From NCBI GenBank assembly GCA_017428115.1, contig JAFRRK010000090.1, positions 1 to 39,463 on the forward strand: a stretch of 39,463 nucleotides of DNA, in the 5' to 3' direction. A model generated the notes under the pieces. That model was not told the origin of the DNA, did no database searches, and was given only the letters and a program-made list of their open reading frames with translations. Shown in pieces: positions 24,781 through 33,664 of this stretch. Numbering within the stretch: the first letter of the stretch is position 1; each line of letters starts with the position of its first letter. The translations under genes were made by a program, and so were the position numbers. The DNA is from Bacteroidales bacterium. Its GTDB lineage: Bacteria > Bacteroidota > Bacteroidia > Bacteroidales > P3.

Positions 24781-26205
24781 ATGAAAAACAATAGACACAA
24801 AATATACACTGTGGTATTGCTTCTCACACTAGGTGTGGGTAACATCACACAGGCTCAGCAAATAACGGACAATGCGGTCTTTTATCATTCGATACGTTCA
24901 CCATGGTCGAACTATTTGAACCCGGCTCTATTTCCTAGTGAGTCGGGCTGGTATATGACCACAGCAAAGACCAGCATACAGCTAGCACTGCCCATGTCGT
25001 ATGATGACTTTGGATTGACGTACGACCCTGTTCGCGATGTGACAGTGATGAATGTCAACCATGTGCTGAACCAACTAAAACAGAACGGATTCCATTTTGA
25101 CCATAATAGTGATGTAAATCTGTTAGGATTTGGTTTCACCATCAAAGACAATTTGCATGTTACTGCATCAGCGGGCGTAAAATATCTCACCTCGTTTACT
25201 GTTCCGATGGGTATTATAGAGCTGCTGACCGAAGGCAACCTCAACGAGGAACACCATATTGACTTTGGTGCCGCAGACCTATTTAACGGACAGATGTATG
25301 CCTACGCCTCCATAGGGGCAGCATTCAAGCTTCCCCTATTCCCCTTGACCGTTGGGGCAAGAGTAAACGTGATAGACGGTCTAATGGCGATGTCGGTGGA
25401 TAACTTGTCGTTGGATTTAGCCACTAGCGAAGATGTCAGCTCCATGCAACTAAGCTCAGACTATAGGTTACACACCGCAGGTATCGCCAAACTGTCGTTG
25501 GACGATTTGGGGAAATTTTCTTTTGAGCTGGAAGACATACGAAAAATCATACCGAACAACTTTGGCTACACCTTCGATATTGGAGCAAAACTGAAGGTGA
25601 ATATTTTTGACTTAAGCATGAGTATTGTAGACCTAGGACCTGGAGCCCACTGGCAACAGAACCCCATAACTATTGTACCCCGACAGAAAGATGTCACCAT
25701 CACTTTTGACGGCATAGACCTCAGCTCACTACTCACCCATGGCGTGGTGGACACATCGTTTATAGGACGTTTCAAAGACAGTGCCTTGGCAATGATAGAT
25801 TATATTACCGAGGAAGATGACTTCTGGTACAGCGTACCTACAAAGATGTATCTGGGGGCATCGGTGTCGCTGGGAAAGCTGGTGAGAGCAGGCTACCTTT
25901 TTCAAGGACAGTGGACTAACGGATGGTTCAACAACCACCATTCGGGGGAGAATCATTTTGCCTGCAACAACACCCTCTCGGCCCATCTAAACATCTTCAA
26001 CTGGCTTGAGCTGTCGGCAGCCAACTCGTTCACCTACAACGGCGACAAGGTAACATGGCTTAATCCAGGTCTTGCGCTAACACTCAGTCCGGGAAGAAAG
26101 TTGCAGATTTTTGCCGCACTCGAATATCTGTCTAGCATGAGGCTCACCCAAGCAAAAGCAGCACACGTAATGTTTGGTATCAACATGGTGGGATTGAAAA
26201 ATTGA
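24781..26205 (+). CDS. DUF5723 family outer-membrane protein
   Basis: This is a 474-residue protein with a signal peptide (about 1-25, ending TQAQQ). The mature region begins with a NAVFYHSIRSPWSNYLNPAL segment, like DUF5723 proteins of Bacteroidota, which are FadL/PorV-like beta-barrels. Alternating strands with Gly and aromatic residues run throughout. It follows the lipoprotein gene closely and precedes der by 111 bp. Function is unknown; PorV-like roles are in secretion or surface assembly. Confidence 0.75.
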   Translation: MKNNRHKIYTVVLLLTLGVGNITQAQQITDNAVFYHSIRSPWSNYLNPALFPSESGWYMTTAKTSIQLALPMSYDDFGLTYDPVRDVTVMNVNHVLNQLKQNGFHFDHNSDVNLLGFGFTIKDNLHVTASAGVKYLTSFTVPMGIIELLTEGNLNEEHHIDFGAADLFNGQMYAYASIGAAFKLPLFPLTVGARVNVIDGLMAMSVDNLSLDLATSEDVSSMQLSSDYRLHTAGIAKLSLDDLGKFSFELEDIRKIIPNNFGYTFDIGAKLKVNIFDLSMSIVDLGPGAHWQQNPITIVPRQKDVTITFDGIDLSSLLTHGVVDTSFIGRFKDSALAMIDYITEEDDFWYSVPTKMYLGASVSLGKLVRAGYLFQGQWTNGWFNNHHSGENHFACNNTLSAHLNIFNWLELSAANSFTYNGDKVTWLNPGLALTLSPGRKLQIFAALEYLSSMRLTQAKAAHVMFGINMVGLKN

Positions 26206-26316
26206 AGACAATATCATAATACATCATCCTACCATCTGATTTCCACCATTTTATACTCCTATTTTAACACTCAAAACCTATCAACAATAAAACAATACGA
26301 ACCCTATAACTAAAGC

Positions 26317-27624
26317 ATGAGTAATATAGTAGCCATAGTAGGAAGACCAAATGTGGGAAAGTCGACCCTTTTCAACCGCCTTACCGAGAGCCGAAAGGCC
26401 ATAGTGGACGAGACATCGGGCGTGACACGCGACCGCCAATACGGCAAATCGGATTGGAACGGCAAGTATTTTTCGGTAATCGACACTGGCGGATATGTGG
26501 TGGGCGGCGACGATGCCTTCGAGACAGAAATACGCAAGCAGGTGCAACTAGCTATCGACGAGGCTGACACCATACTATTCTTGGTAGATGCCCGCGAGGG
26601 GCTGACACCTATGGACGAAGATGTGGCAGACCTGCTACGCAAGTGCAAGAAGAAAGTGCTGTTGGTGGCAAACAAGGTAGATAATGCGAAGGAGATGGAT
26701 GGACTAGCAGAGTTTTATTCCCTTGGGTTGGGCGACCCCTACCCTATTGCAGGCATCAGCGGCAGCGGCACGGGCGAACTGCTCGACGAGGTGGTGCGCG
26801 ACTTTAGCGAGGGAGAAGAAGACGCTTCAGAAGGACTCCCCCGCATAGCTGTGGTGGGACGTCCGAATGTGGGGAAGAGTTCCTTTATCAACCTCATTAC
26901 CGGCCAAGACCGCAACATAGTTACACCCATTGCTGGCACCACACGAGACAGCACTTTCACACGCTATAATCTCTTTGGATTCGACTTCAACTTTGTGGAT
27001 ACTGCAGGGTTGCGAAAGAAGTCGAAGGTGAGTGAAGATTTAGAATTCTACTCAGTAATGCGCAGCATACGCACAATCGAAAACAGCGATGTGTGTATAC
27101 TGATGATTGATGCCAGCCAGGGTCTGGAACAACAAGACCTAAACATCTTTTCGCTTATCCAGCGCAACAACAAAGGGGTTGTGGTGGTAGTTAACAAATG
27201 GGACCTTATTGAGAAAGACAACAAGACGCATAAGCAATTCGAAGATCTGATTCGCAGCCGCATAGCTCCATTCGACGATGTGCCCATCATCTTCACTAGC
27301 GTATTAAACAAACAACGCATCTACAAAGTGCTGGAAACTGCCAAACAGGTTTATGAAGCACGCAGCCGCCGAATATCCACAAGCGAACTGAACGAACGTC
27401 TGCTGACAATTGTCAAGGAGCAGAACCCTCCTCCATCAGTAAAAGGCAAGTGGATTAAAATCAAATACATCACCCAACTGCCAACACACTACCCTCAGTT
27501 TGTATTCTTCTGCAACCTACCTCAATATATCCGAGATCCCTACAAAAGATTTGTTGAGAACCGTATTCGTGAGATATGGGACTTCCACGGTGTGCCAATT
27601 TCAATTTTCTTCAGGGCAAAATAA
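26317..27624 (+). CDS. der: Ribosome biogenesis GTPase Der (EngA)
   Basis: This is a double GTPase needed for assembly of the 50S ribosomal subunit. It is 435 residues long. The first G domain starts with [14 protein letters not shown] (9-22) and has DTGG; the second has [14 protein letters not shown] near 183 and [10 protein letters not shown], with NKWD downstream. A C-terminal KH-like domain follows ([16 protein letters not shown]). Both domains look intact. It heads a run with a MORN lipoprotein, cca and miaA. Confidence 0.97.
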   Translation: MSNIVAIVGRPNVGKSTLFNRLTESRKAIVDETSGVTRDRQYGKSDWNGKYFSVIDTGGYVVGGDDAFETEIRKQVQLAIDEADTILFLVDAREGLTPMDEDVADLLRKCKKKVLLVANKVDNAKEMDGLAEFYSLGLGDPYPIAGISGSGTGELLDEVVRDFSEGEEDASEGLPRIAVVGRPNVGKSSFINLITGQDRNIVTPIAGTTRDSTFTRYNLFGFDFNFVDTAGLRKKSKVSEDLEFYSVMRSIRTIENSDVCILMIDASQGLEQQDLNIFSLIQRNNKGVVVVVNKWDLIEKDNKTHKQFEDLIRSRIAPFDDVPIIFTSVLNKQRIYKVLETAKQVYEARSRRISTSELNERLLTIVKEQNPPPSVKGKWIKIKYITQLPTHYPQFVFFCNLPQYIRDPYKRFVENRIREIWDFHGVPISIFFRAK

Positions 27625-27701
27625 GACACCATTGGAACAATCATAAATAATTATAAATAAAGAATTAGCGAATCTTATAAAACATCAACACAGTTCAGAT
27701 T

Positions 27702-28409
27702 ATGAAGAAAACAGCTGTCATACTAATCGCCATTGTGATGTTGAGCGCGTGCAGCCGTGTACGTGAAGAGTTGATACAGACCTACCCCAACGGCAACCCC
27801 ATGCTTGTATTCCTTGTCAAAGGCGACAAGAAAGACCCCACCCGAGTGGGAGAGCGCATGTATTACGAAAATGGGCAGCTACAATTTGAGAAACACTTCT
27901 CTGGCCGCCCCGAACAGCCTACCGGCACCTGGAACTACTTTTTTGACAATGGGCAGCTTTTTGCCACCGCCGACTTCTCCACCCGCCACGACTATGGCAG
28001 CAACTGGAAATTTTACAACCGCAACGGTGGCAACTACTATGATGGAAAACTCGACTCGGTGTATGTTACCGACCTAGGCATGTTTGGCACCCCTAGCACA
28101 GTGGTGTTCTGCTCAGGCATACACCAAGATGTCATACAGTTTTATAGCAATTACACAGTACGCAGTACTGAACGGCTCACCGACGGAATGCGTAGTGGAA
28201 GAGTCTTCTTCTATTTTCCCAACGGCAATCCCCAGGTTGAGGCGCACTTCGTCAAAGGACTTGAAGAGGGACCCTACATCGTATACCGCGAGAATGGTAT
28301 TCCATACTACCAGGGCAATTATACAGAAGGCAAACGCACTGGAATATGGGAGTTTTATGACGAAAAGGGCAACCTAACACGCACAATAGACTATTCCGAA
28401 TCGAAATAA
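27702..28409 (+). CDS. MORN-repeat (YwqK-like) lipoprotein
   Basis: This 235-residue protein has a lipobox (VMLSAC, Cys about 17) and tandem MORN_2 repeats, seen as YPNGNPM, YYENGQLQFEKHF, FDNGQLFATADF, FPNGNPQVEAHFV, YRENGIPYYQGNY and YDEKGNLTRTIDY. Such proteins are often labelled YwqK-type antitoxins by similarity, but a lipoprotein of this kind is more likely an outer-membrane or surface protein. It lies between der and cca on the same strand. No partner toxin is seen. Confidence 0.82.
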   Translation: MKKTAVILIAIVMLSACSRVREELIQTYPNGNPMLVFLVKGDKKDPTRVGERMYYENGQLQFEKHFSGRPEQPTGTWNYFFDNGQLFATADFSTRHDYGSNWKFYNRNGGNYYDGKLDSVYVTDLGMFGTPSTVVFCSGIHQDVIQFYSNYTVRSTERLTDGMRSGRVFFYFPNGNPQVEAHFVKGLEEGPYIVYRENGIPYYQGNYTEGKRTGIWEFYDEKGNLTRTIDYSESK

Positions 28410-28421
28410 GCACAGAATACC

Positions 28422-29843
28422 TTGCCAATACAACTCAACAACCCAATCTACAAAATCGTTGGTCATGCCGCTGACGACCTAGGCGTTAGAGCCTATGCTG
28501 TGGGCGGCGTAGTGCGCGACTATTTCCTTCAGAGACACTGCACCGACATAGACATTGTGTGTGTCGGGAGCGGGATCGAACTGGCTAAAGCCACAGCCCA
28601 TTCCATCAGCCCCTCTATCGAGGTCAGCGTGTTTAAACACTTTGGCACCGCCTCGTTCTCCTACCACCACCAAGGCGAAACATGGCAAATAGAGTTTGTC
28701 GGGGCACGGCGAGAAAGTTATCGTCGAGATAGTCGCAAGCCCATAGTCGAAGACGGCACTCTTGAGGATGACCAGAACAGGCGCGATTTCACCATCAATG
28801 CCATGGCCGTATCGGTAAACAGCGACTCTTTTGGGGAGCTGCTCGACCCGTTTGGTGGCATACGAGACCTCAACCAAGGCCTCATACGTACCCCACTCGA
28901 CCCCGATATCACCTTCAGCGACGACCCATTGCGCATGATGCGGGCAATACGCTTTGCCTCACAGTTGGGATTCATCATACAAGACAAAACATTTGAGGCC
29001 ATACAGCGCAACGCAGCCCGCATACGCATCGTTTCGGCCGAACGCATTACCACCGAACTCAACAAGATATTACTATCACCTAAGCCATCAGTTGGACTCA
29101 AACTACTTCACAAGGCGGGACTGATGGAGATAATACTACCCGAATTCTGCGCCCTCAAAGGCGTAGAGACAGTGGGACAACGCGGACACAAAGACAACTT
29201 CTACCACACCCTAGAGGTAATAGACCACGTGGCAACAAAAAGTGACAACCTATGGTTGCGTTGGGCCGCAGCACTGCATGATATAGGCAAACCTGCCACA
29301 AAACGATATGACGAGCGCCTAGGTTGGACATTCCACGGTCATGAAGTACGAGGCAGCAAAATGGTGAGGAAGATTTTCTCCCGCCTGCGTCTACCTCTTG
29401 ATGGCAAGATGAAATACGTAGAAAAATTAGTACTTCTTCACCTTCGTCCCATTATACTTGCCGAAGACGAAGTGACAGATTCTGCCGTACGGCGACTGCT
29501 CTTCGATGCTGGTGACGACATAGACGACCTGATGACCCTTTGCGAAGCTGATATCACCAGCAAAAACGAAGAAAAAGTGCGCCGCTATATGCAGAACTTC
29601 CAAATAGTGAGGAAAAAACTCGTCGAACTGGAAGAGAAGGACCGCATACGAAACTTCCAACCACCAGTCAAAGGCGAAGACATCATGAACACTTTCGGTC
29701 TTTCCCCATGTCAAGAAGTTGGAATAATAAAAGATGCCATCAAAGATGCCATCCTCGACGGAGTAATACCGAACGACCGTGACGCAGCATGGCAAATGAT
29801 GTTGGACAAAGCAGCCGAACTAGGCCTACACCCCAAAGAATAA
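28422..29843 (+). CDS. cca: CCA tRNA nucleotidyltransferase with HD domain
   Basis: This class II nucleotidyltransferase of 473 residues adds or repairs the CCA end of tRNAs. The core motif is GGVVRDYFLQRHCTDIDIV, with the catalytic DxD (DID), followed by RRDFTINAMA and the DDPLRMMRAIRFA segment. A C-terminal HD domain has RWAAALHDIGKPATKRY, suggesting an added phosphodiesterase or phosphatase function as in many Bacteroidota. The start is TTG at 28422; no ATG lies close upstream. The tRNA gene in this window lacks an encoded CCA, so this enzyme is needed. miaA overlaps or abuts its end. Confidence 0.93.
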   Translation: MPIQLNNPIYKIVGHAADDLGVRAYAVGGVVRDYFLQRHCTDIDIVCVGSGIELAKATAHSISPSIEVSVFKHFGTASFSYHHQGETWQIEFVGARRESYRRDSRKPIVEDGTLEDDQNRRDFTINAMAVSVNSDSFGELLDPFGGIRDLNQGLIRTPLDPDITFSDDPLRMMRAIRFASQLGFIIQDKTFEAIQRNAARIRIVSAERITTELNKILLSPKPSVGLKLLHKAGLMEIILPEFCALKGVETVGQRGHKDNFYHTLEVIDHVATKSDNLWLRWAAALHDIGKPATKRYDERLGWTFHGHEVRGSKMVRKIFSRLRLPLDGKMKYVEKLVLLHLRPIILAEDEVTDSAVRRLLFDAGDDIDDLMTLCEADITSKNEEKVRRYMQNFQIVRKKLVELEEKDRIRNFQPPVKGEDIMNTFGLSPCQEVGIIKDAIKDAILDGVIPNDRDAAWQMMLDKAAELGLHPKE

Positions 29844-29860
29844 CAATTATTAGCACTCTT

Positions 29861-30706
29861 TTGCTCATCTTAGGACCTACAGCCTCGGGTAAGACAGCCC
29901 GCGCCATAGAACTCGCCCAGCATCTGGATACCGAGATTATTTCATGCGACTCACGACAATTCTACTCCGAAATGGAGATTGGTGTGGCACGTCCTTCTCC
30001 AAACGAACTGGCTTCAGTACCCCATCATTTTATTGCCTGCCGTTCGGTGCAAGACCCCTATAACGTCTATACTTACCAGCAGGACGCACTCAAACTACTT
30101 GACAATTTGTTCCAACAACATGACACTGTGGTAGCCGTAGGGGGTAGCAGTCTATACATCGAGGCGCTCTGCCATGGCATAGCTCTCCTGCCCGACCCCA
30201 CACCCGAACTGCGTGCCATGCTGCAACACAAACTACACACTGAGGGTGTTGAGAGCCTGCGCTCAATGCTGCGTGTCCTCGACCCAGACTACTACAACCA
30301 AGTGGATTTGGCCAATGGTGTCCGTATACAACGGGCCGTAGAGGTATGCATTACAGCAGGAAAGCCATACAGCCAATTAATCCAACAACCGCGACGGCCT
30401 CGTCCTTTTTCCATTAAAACCCTTGTAATTGAACGTCCGAGAGAGGAGCTACGCAACCGCATCAACCAGCGTGTAGAGCAAATGATTGCCATTGGTCTTG
30501 AATCCGAAGCGCGCAAGCTCTACCCGCTCCGCCACTTAACACCGCTCAACACCGTTGGTTACAAGGAATTCTTTGCCCTTTGGGAGCAACAGAACAATTA
30601 TTCCAGCTCTCCTTCACCATCCGAAGCAATCAAGCTTAATACTTGGCACTATGCCAAGAAACAACTAACCTGGTTAAAAAAGAACGCCCCCCTACTCAGC
30701 ACATAA
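29861..30706 (+). CDS. miaA: tRNA dimethylallyltransferase MiaA
   Basis: MiaA attaches a dimethylallyl group to adenosine 37 of tRNAs that read UNN codons. Key features are the P-loop GPTASGKT, CDSRQFY, the VGGSSLYIEAL segment and the basic VIERPREELRNRI region. The frame is open from an in-frame ATG at 29789, inside cca, but those 24 residues (ANDVGQSSRTRPTPQR) look like frame shadow. I choose TTG 29861, which gives a 281-residue protein beginning just before the P-loop. ATT or ATG starts upstream cannot be excluded. Coupling with cca puts two tRNA-maturation genes side by side. Confidence 0.9.
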   Translation: MLILGPTASGKTARAIELAQHLDTEIISCDSRQFYSEMEIGVARPSPNELASVPHHFIACRSVQDPYNVYTYQQDALKLLDNLFQQHDTVVAVGGSSLYIEALCHGIALLPDPTPELRAMLQHKLHTEGVESLRSMLRVLDPDYYNQVDLANGVRIQRAVEVCITAGKPYSQLIQQPRRPRPFSIKTLVIERPREELRNRINQRVEQMIAIGLESEARKLYPLRHLTPLNTVGYKEFFALWEQQNNYSSSPSPSEAIKLNTWHYAKKQLTWLKKNAPLLST

Positions 30707-30715
30707 ACCACCCTC

Positions 30716-30766
30716 AAAAAATCATTCAGGTATTCGGGCAAAACCGAATACCTAAATGATTCAATC
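30716..30766 (-). terminator. nagB terminator
   Basis: Arms 30720-30726/30755-30761 and 30728-30737/30744-30753 form a 17-bp stem with one mismatch and the loop GCAAAA. In the minus direction a run of six T follows, so it ends nagB transcription. It could also stop miaA transcripts, but the plus-side T-run is poor. Confidence 0.85.
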
Positions 30767-30781
30767 ATTACAAACTAGTGA

Positions 30782-31600
30782 CTAGTAAAGATTAAGGTAA
30801 TGCTCTACGATACCTTCCAGTCGCTGCTTATCCTTGAAATAGTTATAGGTACTAATCTTAAGCTCCTCGCAAGCCTCCTCGTCACACACCACAGTGCCAT
30901 GCTGATGCATTTGCAACATACTGGCGGTCCACATATGACTCACACCATACTCAATCATGTGATGCAAAGCACGAGCCTTTTTAGTACCATTGCACAATAT
31001 CAGCACCTCGCGGGCAGCCATCACAGTGCCTACACCAACAGTAAGGGCTTGTTTGGGCACCTGCGACTCATCATTATCAAAGAAGCGACTATTTGCCTGA
31101 ATCGTGTTTGTTGTTAAAGTCTTTATACGAGTCCTTGACGACAAGCTGCTCCCAGGCTCATTAAATGCTATATGGCCGTCAGGCCCTATACCGCCCATAA
31201 ATAGGTCGATGCCACCAGCTTGTTCTATCATCTCTTCATAGCGATTGCACTCTGCTATCAAGTCAGGCGCATTTCCATCAAGGATGTGGACATTTTCTTT
31301 TTTAATGTCAATGTGGTTGAAAAAGTTGTTCCACATAAAGCTGTGATAACTCTCCGGATGATTAACATCCAATCCCACATACTCGTCCATATTGAACGTT
31401 ACAACATTCTTAAAACTGATTATACCTCTTTTATTCAATTCGATAAGATGCTTATAGAGTCCAAGTGGTGAGCTTCCCGTTGGGCAACCCAATACAAATG
31501 GCTTCTCAGGTGTAGGGTGGGCATCCACAATCTTTTTGGCAACATAATTGGCTGCCCAGACCGACATCTCATCGTAGTTTCTATTGATTATTACTCTCAT
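30782..31600 (-). CDS. nagB: Glucosamine-6-phosphate deaminase
   Basis: This 272-residue enzyme converts glucosamine-6-phosphate to fructose-6-phosphate and ammonia in amino-sugar catabolism. Recognised segments are VLGCPTGSSPLGLYKHL, TFNMDEYVGL, the ESYHSFMWNNFF stretch, the catalytic GGIGPDGHIAFNEPGSS and the LTVGVGTVMAAREVLIL segment. Length is normal. It has its own -7 element at 31686-31693 and terminator. anmK, in the cell-wall recycling route that feeds this sugar pool, lies 4 kb away. Confidence 0.95.
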   Translation of the reverse strand: MRVIINRNYDEMSVWAANYVAKKIVDAHPTPEKPFVLGCPTGSSPLGLYKHLIELNKRGIISFKNVVTFNMDEYVGLDVNHPESYHSFMWNNFFNHIDIKKENVHILDGNAPDLIAECNRYEEMIEQAGGIDLFMGGIGPDGHIAFNEPGSSLSSRTRIKTLTTNTIQANSRFFDNDESQVPKQALTVGVGTVMAAREVLILCNGTKKARALHHMIEYGVSHMWTASMLQMHQHGTVVCDEEACEELKISTYNYFKDKQRLEGIVEHYLNLY

Positions 31601-31685
31601 TGATATATATTAAAATTAATAGAACAATATTATTTTCAATAATTTATATGTTAAATACTAAAAAAAAGCACCATAAACAGACATG

Positions 31686-31693
31686 CAAAAATA
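31686..31693 (-). promoter_or_regulatory. -7 element for nagB
   Basis: On the minus strand this reads TATTTTTG, fitting TAnnTTTG. The -33 box is unclear in an A/T-rich region. The leader would be about 80 nt. The rest of 31601-31764 is very A/T-rich and shows nothing else. Confidence 0.45.
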
Positions 31694-31764
31694 CAAAAAA
31701 AAATTTAAATATTCGTAAAAAAAAAATAACAATTTATATCCAAAGTGTACAAAACAACTGACCA

Positions 31765-31795
31765 TAAAAAAAGGCTTCCGCCAATGGCGGAAGCC
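31765..31795 (-). terminator. Terminator of the etf operon
   Basis: GGCTTCCGCC (31773-31782) and GGCGGAAGCC (31786-31795) form a perfect 10-bp stem with an AAT loop. In the minus direction an eight-T tract follows (31765-31772). This is a textbook intrinsic terminator, 24 bp after the etfA stop. Confidence 0.95.
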
Positions 31796-31818
31796 TGCTA
31801 TCGGTCTTTTGCAACTAA

Positions 31819-32823
31819 TTACATATTCTTCAAACGCTCGGTTAGCATTGGAACAATTTTATGAAGGTCGCCAACAATGCCCAAATCAGCAACGCTGAAG
31901 ATAGGGGCAAACTTATCCTTATTGATGGCAATAATGAGTTCGCTCTCCTCCATACCGGCCAAATGCTGAATAGCACCGCTAATACCACATGCCAGATAAA
32001 GATTAGGGCGAACCGTCTTACCAGTCTGTCCCACTTGGCGGCTCTGCTCCATCACACCGGCATCCACCATGGCACGGCTGCTAGACACCTCACCACCCAA
32101 CTCTTTAGCAAGAGCCTCCAACTTGGCGAAACCATCCTTCGTGCCAACACCTCGACCGCCACTGACCAATACTTTTGCCTGGCTGATATCGGTAATGACC
32201 TTCTCTTCCTTGACCGTCTTAACAATCTTGACACGGTTAATCTTTTGTTCGTCAAATTGGACCTTATAGTCCACAATCTCACCCTTGCGGCTACTATCGG
32301 CAGCCATTTTCTGCATCACACCCGGACGCACTGTCGACATCTGTGGGCGATGATTCTTACATAGGATAGTTGCCATCAAATTGCCACCAAAGGCTGGACG
32401 GGTCATACGGAATTCATGCGCCTCGTCATCACTTATCTCCAACTTAGTGGCATCGGCTGTGAGACCCGTAACATTACGTGCCGAAACTCTGGGACCCAAA
32501 TCTCGCCCAATGGTAGTAGCTCCAATAAGTAGGATACTAGGCTTAAACTCCTTGATTATTTGAGTAACAGCTTGAGTATAAGGCTCGGTAAGGTAAGTAG
32601 CCAATAAATCATGGTCAACCACCAACACCTTGTCGGCACCATGCTCTACCAAAGTTTTGGCTTCAGCCTTAATATTTTTACCCAACAGAATTGCAACAAC
32701 TTTCTCGTTGTTGGCATCAGCCAACTCACGGGCTTTACCTAACAGCTCAAGAGCTACATTCTGAATTTTGCCATCGCGCTGTTCGGCAAATACATAAACG
32801 TCTTTATAATCTTGTATATTCAT
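31819..32823 (-). CDS. etfA: Electron transfer flavoprotein subunit alpha
   Basis: The alpha subunit of ETF carries FAD and passes electrons from acyl-CoA dehydrogenase. In this 334-residue protein the C-terminal FAD site is visible in VRPNLYLACGISGAIQHLAG and the IIAINKDKFAPIFSVADLG segment. It is the last gene of the ridA-acd-etfB-etfA operon, five bases after etfB. The set could form a bifurcating crotonyl-CoA-reducing complex like Bcd-EtfAB, but that cannot be decided from sequence alone. Confidence 0.95.
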   Translation of the reverse strand: MNIQDYKDVYVFAEQRDGKIQNVALELLGKARELADANNEKVVAILLGKNIKAEAKTLVEHGADKVLVVDHDLLATYLTEPYTQAVTQIIKEFKPSILLIGATTIGRDLGPRVSARNVTGLTADATKLEISDDEAHEFRMTRPAFGGNLMATILCKNHRPQMSTVRPGVMQKMAADSSRKGEIVDYKVQFDEQKINRVKIVKTVKEEKVITDISQAKVLVSGGRGVGTKDGFAKLEALAKELGGEVSSSRAMVDAGVMEQSRQVGQTGKTVRPNLYLACGISGAIQHLAGMEESELIIAINKDKFAPIFSVADLGIVGDLHKIVPMLTERLKNM

Positions 32824-32828
32824 GGCTA

Positions 32829-33614
32829 TTAGATAATATGTTTTTCTTTCAGTTTGTTAATTATCAGCTCCACAGCCTCTTCTGGCGACACTTCATAGGT
32901 TTGGCCGGCAGGCTTAAGCTGTTTGGGGAACGACTTAAACACCGAAGTAGGCGAACCAGCCTTACCGATGCGGTCTTCTGGCACATTAATGCGATCGGCA
33001 CCCCACACCTCCACTTCCTTGTCATAGGAAGTGACTATACCGCTTACGGTCATATAGCGTGGTTGTACGGCACTCGCAAGAGCAGTAACCACACAGGGAG
33101 CCTGCATCTGCAAAATCTGATACCCGTCTTCCATCTGCTTGCGGACGGTAAATGTCTTGGTAGCCTCATCATACTGAAGGTCTTCCATATATGACACCTG
33201 TGGCAAGTCAAGATGCTCGGCAATCTGAGGACCCACTTGGGCAGTATCGCCATCAATTGCCTGGCGACCAGTAATAATAAGGTCATAATCCATGGTGCGC
33301 AGAGCACCTGCTATAGCACTCGAAGTAGCCAAGGTATCGGCGCCGCCAAGCTTACGGTCAGTAAGCAGGATGGCGCGATCAACGCCCATTGCCAAGGCTT
33401 CACGCAGGATAGCCTCAGCCTGTGGGAGGCCCATAGTAATAACCGTTACATGGGCTCCATATTTATCCTTCAGCTGCAGGGCAAACTCTAAGCCGCCCTT
33501 ATCGTCAGGGTTCATAATACTAGGAACACCCTCACGAATCAATGTGCCAGTCTGCGGATTAATTTTCACTTCCGTGGTGTCCGGCACCTGTTTTATACAA
33601 ACTACAATTTTCAT
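32829..33614 (-). CDS. etfB: Electron transfer flavoprotein subunit beta
   Basis: This is a 261-residue ETF beta subunit, which binds AMP or a second FAD. Typical segments are IVVCIKQVPDTTEVKINPQT at the start, NPDDKGGLEFALQLKD and GRQAIDGDTAQVGPQIAEHL. It lies between acd (50-bp gap with ACTAG repeats) and etfA. Together with acd it provides flavin-based electron transfer from or to acyl-CoA. Confidence 0.95.
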   Translation of the reverse strand: MKIVVCIKQVPDTTEVKINPQTGTLIREGVPSIMNPDDKGGLEFALQLKDKYGAHVTVITMGLPQAEAILREALAMGVDRAILLTDRKLGGADTLATSSAIAGALRTMDYDLIITGRQAIDGDTAQVGPQIAEHLDLPQVSYMEDLQYDEATKTFTVRKQMEDGYQILQMQAPCVVTALASAVQPRYMTVSGIVTSYDKEVEVWGADRINVPEDRIGKAGSPTSVFKSFPKQLKPAGQTYEVSPEEAVELIINKLKEKHII

Positions 33615-33633
33615 TTTCTTATTATTATGTCGG

Positions 33634-33664
33634 ACTAGCCTAACTAGTCTGACTAGTCTGACTA
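33634..33664 (-). repeat. Tandem 9-bp ACTAG repeats between acd and etfB
   Basis: Units ACTAGCCTA, ACTAGTCTG, ACTAGTCTG and a partial ACTA run in tandem. They share the GACTAG core with the hairpin at 7809-7844, and similar ACTAGTG-ACTAGTA sequence lies at 30774-30786 by the nagB stop. All sit at gene junctions. Their role is unknown. Confidence 0.6.

Noticed and set aside
27702-28409. Toxin-antitoxin module (YwqK antitoxin)
   Set aside because: The label comes from MORN repeats only. The protein is a lipoprotein and no toxin gene is adjacent.
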